A DNA stretch of 9,337 nucleotides. It comes from Brachyspira pilosicoli. GTDB taxonomy: Bacteria; Spirochaetota; Brachyspiria; Brachyspirales; Brachyspiraceae. The position numbers were made by a program, and so were the translations under genes. This document shows, in pieces, positions 6,542 to 9,337 of the stretch (position 1 is its first letter; each line of letters begins with the position of its first letter). The notes below the pieces were generated by a model, which did no database searches, had not been told where the DNA came from, and saw nothing but the letters and a program-made list of their open reading frames with translations. Location: assembly GCF_019402445.1 (NCBI RefSeq), contig NZ_SRZM01000007.1, positions 1 through 9,337 of the forward strand. The letters run 5' to 3'.

Positions 6542-8008
6542 ATGTTTGGTTATCTACAAAAAATAGGTAAATCCTTAATGGTACCTGTAGCCGTATTGCC
6601 GGCAGCTGCTATCCTTTTGGGTATTGGTTACTGGATAGACCCTAATGGTTGGGGAGGCGGAAGCCCAGTGGCAGCTTTCTTTATTAAGGCAGGTGGTTCT
6701 ATTATAGATAATATGCCTATATTGTTTGCGGTTGGAGTTGCTTTTGGTATGTCTAAAGATAGAAATGGTGCTGCTGCTTTGGCAGGACTTGTAGCATTTC
6801 TAGTTGTAACAACTCTTTTAGCTCCTGCTACTGTTGCTATGATTCAGAGTAAAGATGTTGCTGATGTAGCTCCTGGTTTTGCTAAAATCAACAACCAATT
6901 TATAGGTATACTTTGTGGTATTATAGCTGGAGGTTTATACAATAAGTTTTCTGAAGTAAAATTACCAGAATTCTTAGCATTCTTTAGCGGAAGAAGGTTT
7001 GTACCAATAGTTACTTCTGGTGTTATGATGATAGTATCATTCATATTAATGGTTGTATGGCCTGCTATTTATGGCGGTTTAGTAAGTTTTGGTGAAGCTA
7101 TCATTAGTCTTGGTCCTATAGGTGCTGGTATTTATGGTTTCTTTAATAGACTTTTAATTCCTGTTGGTTTACACCATGCTCTTAACTCAGTATTCTGGTT
7201 CGACGTTGCTGGTATTAATGATATACCTAATTTCTTAGGCGGTCAGGCTTCTATTGATGCTGGTACTGCTGTTATCGGACAAACTGGTATGTATCAGGCT
7301 GGTTTCTTCCCTATTATGATGTTTGGTCTTTTAGGTGCTTGTTTGGCTTTCATTAAAAATGCTAAACCTGAAAATAGAAACAAAATTCGCTCTATAATGT
7401 TGGCTGCTGGTTTTGCTAGTTTCTTTACTGGTGTTACTGAACCTATAGAGTTCTCATTCATGTTTGTTGCTCCTGTATTATATCTTATACACGCTATATT
7501 AACTGCTATATCTTTGATTATTGCTTCTAGTATGAAATGGATTGCTGGTTTTGGTTTCTCTGCTGGTTTGATTGACCTTGTTCTTTCTACTAGAAACCCT
7601 TTAGCTACTCAATGGTATATGTTAATTGTACAAGGTATAGTATTCTTTGTGCTTTATTTTGTTATTTTCAACTTTGCTATTCAGAAATTTAATCTTAAAA
7701 CTCCTGGAAGAGAAGATGATGATACTGATGAAATAGAAGTTACTGTATCAACTAGCAAAAATGCTTCTTATGCAGATAAAGCATTACTTCTTCTTCCTTT
7801 ACTTGGAGGACTTGAAAATATAGTTGATATTGATAACTGTGCTACAAGATTAAGATTAGAAGTAAAAGACAATTCTATAGTAAATGATTCTGAAATTAGA
7901 AAACATTTCCCTGGTGTATTAAGACCTGGTAAAACTTCTGTACAAGTAATAGTAGGTACTGATGTTCAATTCTTGGCAGATGAGTTTAAAAAGTTAGCAA
8001 AAAAATAA
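6542..8008 (+). CDS. nagE: PTS IICB permease, N-acetylglucosamine (NagE) type
   Basis: This is the membrane permease (IIC) fused to the phosphoryl-carrier IIB domain of a glucose/N-acetylglucosamine-family phosphotransferase system; it imports and phosphorylates the sugar. The 488-residue protein has a hydrophobic IIC domain (about 1-378) with KLPEFLAFF, GRRFVPI, GLHHALN (209-215) and the substrate-site motif GVTEPIEF (297-304). A NLKTPGRED linker follows, then IIB with the phosphorylated Cys433 in NCATRLRL. NagE is preferred over PtsG because NRLLIPVGLHH, GFFPIMMFGL and AGGSIIDN follow E. coli NagE more closely; glucose as substrate cannot be excluded. The IIA domain fused at the NagE C-terminus in E. 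coli is absent, so IIA must come from elsewhere. The gene favours GGT, GCT and other T-ending codons, suggesting high expression. It ends in an intrinsic terminator. Confidence 0.88.
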   Translation: MFGYLQKIGKSLMVPVAVLPAAAILLGIGYWIDPNGWGGGSPVAAFFIKAGGSIIDNMPILFAVGVAFGMSKDRNGAAALAGLVAFLVVTTLLAPATVAMIQSKDVADVAPGFAKINNQFIGILCGIIAGGLYNKFSEVKLPEFLAFFSGRRFVPIVTSGVMMIVSFILMVVWPAIYGGLVSFGEAIISLGPIGAGIYGFFNRLLIPVGLHHALNSVFWFDVAGINDIPNFLGGQASIDAGTAVIGQTGMYQAGFFPIMMFGLLGACLAFIKNAKPENRNKIRSIMLAAGFASFFTGVTEPIEFSFMFVAPVLYLIHAILTAISLIIASSMKWIAGFGFSAGLIDLVLSTRNPLATQWYMLIVQGIVFFVLYFVIFNFAIQKFNLKTPGREDDDTDEIEVTVSTSKNASYADKALLLLPLLGGLENIVDIDNCATRLRLEVKDNSIVNDSEIRKHFPGVLRPGKTSVQVIVGTDVQFLADEFKKLAKK

Positions 8009-8032
8009 TATATTATTGTTATTAATTATAAG

Positions 8033-8070
8033 AGGCATGGCATTTTTATAGTGCTATGCCTTTTTTATTT
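8033..8070 (+). terminator. intrinsic terminator after nagE
   Basis: Bases 8033-8042 pair with 8052-8061 as a 10-bp stem with one G-T pair (AGGCATGGCA against TGCTATGCCT) and a 9-base loop, followed directly by a T-rich tract (8061-8066, then ATTT). It lies 24 bases after the nagE stop codon and separates nagE from guaB. Confidence 0.92.
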
Positions 8071-8094
8071 ATTATAAAAAATAATATATAAAAA

Positions 8095-8122
8095 ATAATT
8101 GCAATAAAAATATTTGCATTAT
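8095..8122 (+). repeat. dyad over the guaB -35 region
   Basis: Bases 8095-8104 can pair with 8114-8122 as nine base pairs with a single bulged T (8100). The core is TGCAA (8100-8104), nine bases, TTGCA (8114-8118). It covers the -35 box and spacer of the guaB promoter, a position suited to a repressor. Function is inferred only. Confidence 0.35.
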
Positions 8123-8127
8123 ATAAT
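8099..8127 (+). promoter_or_regulatory. guaB promoter
   Basis: TTGCAA (8099-8104) and a perfect TATAAT (8122-8127) are separated by exactly 17 bases. Transcription would start near 8134, giving a leader of about 29 bases that carries only the Shine-Dalgarno AAGGA (8149-8153). That leader is too short for a purine or PRPP riboswitch, so any control is likely at the promoter. Confidence 0.6.
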
Positions 8128-8162
8128 TGTTTATTGAATTTTTATTTTAAGGATTTTATCTT

Positions 8163-9284
8163 ATGCCAGCTAATTTAAAAGAAGCTCTAACCTTTGACGA
8201 TGTATTATTAGTACCACAAGAATCAGACATTCTTCCCAAAGATGTATCTTTAGAAAGAAAATTAACTAAAAAAATCACATTAAAAACTCCATTAATAAGT
8301 TCACCTATGGACACTGTAACAGAATCTAAAATGGCTATAGCAATGGCACTATGCGGAGCTTTGGGAGTTATACATAAAAATATGCCGTTAGAACAACAGG
8401 CAAAAGAAGTAGCAATTGTAAAAAGTTTTAAAGATATAGAAAATAAAGAAAAGGCAAGTCTTGATGAAAAAGGTTCTTTGATAGCTGCTGCTGCTATTGG
8501 AATATCTGATGATAGATATGAAAGAACAGAAAAATTAATAGAAGCTGGTGTAAATGTAATAGTAATAGATACAGCACATGGTCATTCAAAAAATGTATTA
8601 AATGCTATAGCAGATATTAAAAAGAAATATTCTCAAGTGGAAGTTATAGCTGGAAACATTGCCACAAAAGACGGAGCTAAGGCTTTGGTTGATGCGGGAG
8701 TTGATGCTATAAAGATAGGTATAGGTGCTGGTTCTATATGTACAACAAGAATTATTGCTGGTGTTGGGGTCCCTCAGCTTACTGCTATAGAAGATGCTTC
8801 TGAGATAGCTAAACAATATAATGTTGGAGCTATTGCTGACGGCGGTATAAAATATTCTGGTGATATAGTAAAGGCTTTTGCTATAGGGGCTGATGCTGTA
8901 ATGGCTGGGGGGCTTTTCTCTTCTACTTATGAGGCTCCTGGTGATGTTATTATCATAGACGGTAAAAAATATAAACCTTATAGAGGAATGGGTTCTGTGG
9001 GTGCTATGCTTCATGGAAGTAAAGACAGATATTTCCAAAGTGAAGTAGTAAATAAATCTAAGTTTGTTCCTGAAGGTATAGAGGGTGTTACCGAATATAA
9101 AGGTCATGTTGCGGATGTTGTTTATCAGATTACAGGTGGTATTCGTTCTGGAATGGGATATATTGGTGCTAGAACTATAGAAGAGTTACAGAAAAAGGCA
9201 GTATTCTTGAAGATTACAAATCAAGGTCTTGCAGAAAGCCATGTACATGATGTAAAAATTACTTCTAAAGCTCCTAATTATTAA
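8163..9284 (+). CDS. guaB: IMP dehydrogenase lacking CBS domains
   Basis: IMP dehydrogenase oxidises IMP to XMP with NAD+, the rate-limiting step to GMP, in the cytoplasm. The protein has 373 residues rather than about 485. The TIM-barrel catalytic domain is complete: [10 protein letters not shown] near the start, SSPMDTVT (46-53), ADGGIK (225-230), YRGMGS (273-278), the flap Arg289-Tyr290 in DRYFQ, and the usual C-terminal APNY. The catalytic cysteine is Cys193 in GAGSICTTR, where most IMP dehydrogenases have GPGSICTTR. The pair of CBS domains normally inserted after the VxxVK helix is absent: IVKSF (85-89) leads within about 15 residues to [16 protein letters not shown] reductase, also CBS-less, is excluded by YRGMGS and the Arg-Tyr flap. 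AAGGA lies nine bases before the ATG. The gene has its own promoter. Confidence 0.95.
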   Translation: MPANLKEALTFDDVLLVPQESDILPKDVSLERKLTKKITLKTPLISSPMDTVTESKMAIAMALCGALGVIHKNMPLEQQAKEVAIVKSFKDIENKEKASLDEKGSLIAAAAIGISDDRYERTEKLIEAGVNVIVIDTAHGHSKNVLNAIADIKKKYSQVEVIAGNIATKDGAKALVDAGVDAIKIGIGAGSICTTRIIAGVGVPQLTAIEDASEIAKQYNVGAIADGGIKYSGDIVKAFAIGADAVMAGGLFSSTYEAPGDVIIIDGKKYKPYRGMGSVGAMLHGSKDRYFQSEVVNKSKFVPEGIEGVTEYKGHVADVVYQITGGIRSGMGYIGARTIEELQKKAVFLKITNQGLAESHVHDVKITSKAPNY

Positions 9285-9337
9285 AATATATTTTTAAGAT
9301 AATAAAGTAAATTAATAAATATTTATATTGTTTTAAT
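9285..9337. other. AT-rich tail with no feature
   Basis: The last 53 bases after the guaB stop are almost only A and T. I see no hairpin with a T-run, so the guaB terminator, if there is one, lies beyond the window. Confidence 0.6.

Noticed and set aside
8009..8162. Purine or PRPP riboswitch before guaB
   Set aside because: The probable transcription start near 8134 leaves under 30 bases of leader, and the upstream part is the nagE terminator; no conserved riboswitch core is visible.
8598..9107. 169-codon open frame on the minus strand inside guaB
   Set aside because: It lies wholly antisense to a strongly conserved IMP dehydrogenase and its translation is Ser/Tyr-rich low-quality sequence typical of a shadow frame.
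8163..9284. guaB read as GMP reductase because it is short and lacks CBS domains
   Set aside because: YRGMGS, the Arg-Tyr flap in DRYFQ and the APNY terminus are IMP dehydrogenase traits not shared by GMP reductase.

Overview
The window is ordinary chromosomal sequence from a very AT-rich bacterium (about 30% G+C by eye, with A/T-rich spacers). The best guess is a Brachyspira-like spirochaete. This rests on the base composition, the style of the encoded proteins, an IMP dehydrogenase without CBS domains (a trait also known in Borrelia), and an isolated GC-rich motif at the left edge of a kind I associate with Brachyspira. The assignment is inference, because no rRNA or other phylogenetic marker gene is present.

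Layout, left to right: a GC-rich 32-base element at the edge; uvrB (+), nucleotide excision repair; a MATE-family efflux gene (-), tail-to-tail with uvrB and only 3 bases apart; a 138-base divergent intergenic region with a long AT-only inverted repeat; a small cytoplasmic SGNH/GDSL hydrolase (+); a 186-base spacer with a 19-bp imperfect hairpin, a six-codon mini-ORF with a good ribosome binding site, and a promoter whose -10 box lies just upstream of the next start codon; an RlmC/RlmD-type RNA m5U methyltransferase (+), probably translated from a leaderless mRNA; a PhnP-like metallo-beta-lactamase-fold phosphodiesterase (+) with its own near-consensus promoter; a NagE-type PTS IICB sugar permease (+) without a IIA domain; a clear intrinsic terminator; and guaB (+), an IMP dehydrogenase lacking the CBS pair.

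The genes do not form one pathway or one operon. Most seem to be separately transcribed: a recognisable promoter precedes several of them, and a strong terminator separates the PTS gene from guaB. They cover DNA repair, efflux, esterase/lipase-like hydrolysis, RNA modification, cyclic phosphate hydrolysis, amino-sugar uptake and purine synthesis. I found no CRISPR array, phage, transposon, toxin-antitoxin pair, tRNA or rRNA, and no evidence of a new multi-gene system. The most interesting points are the CBS-less IMP dehydrogenase with an altered catalytic loop, the apparent leaderless start of the methyltransferase, the hairpin plus mini-ORF after the GDSL gene, and several dyad symmetries over promoters. 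Two start codons were moved from the longest reading frame on ribosome-binding-site evidence (the MATE gene and the PTS gene).
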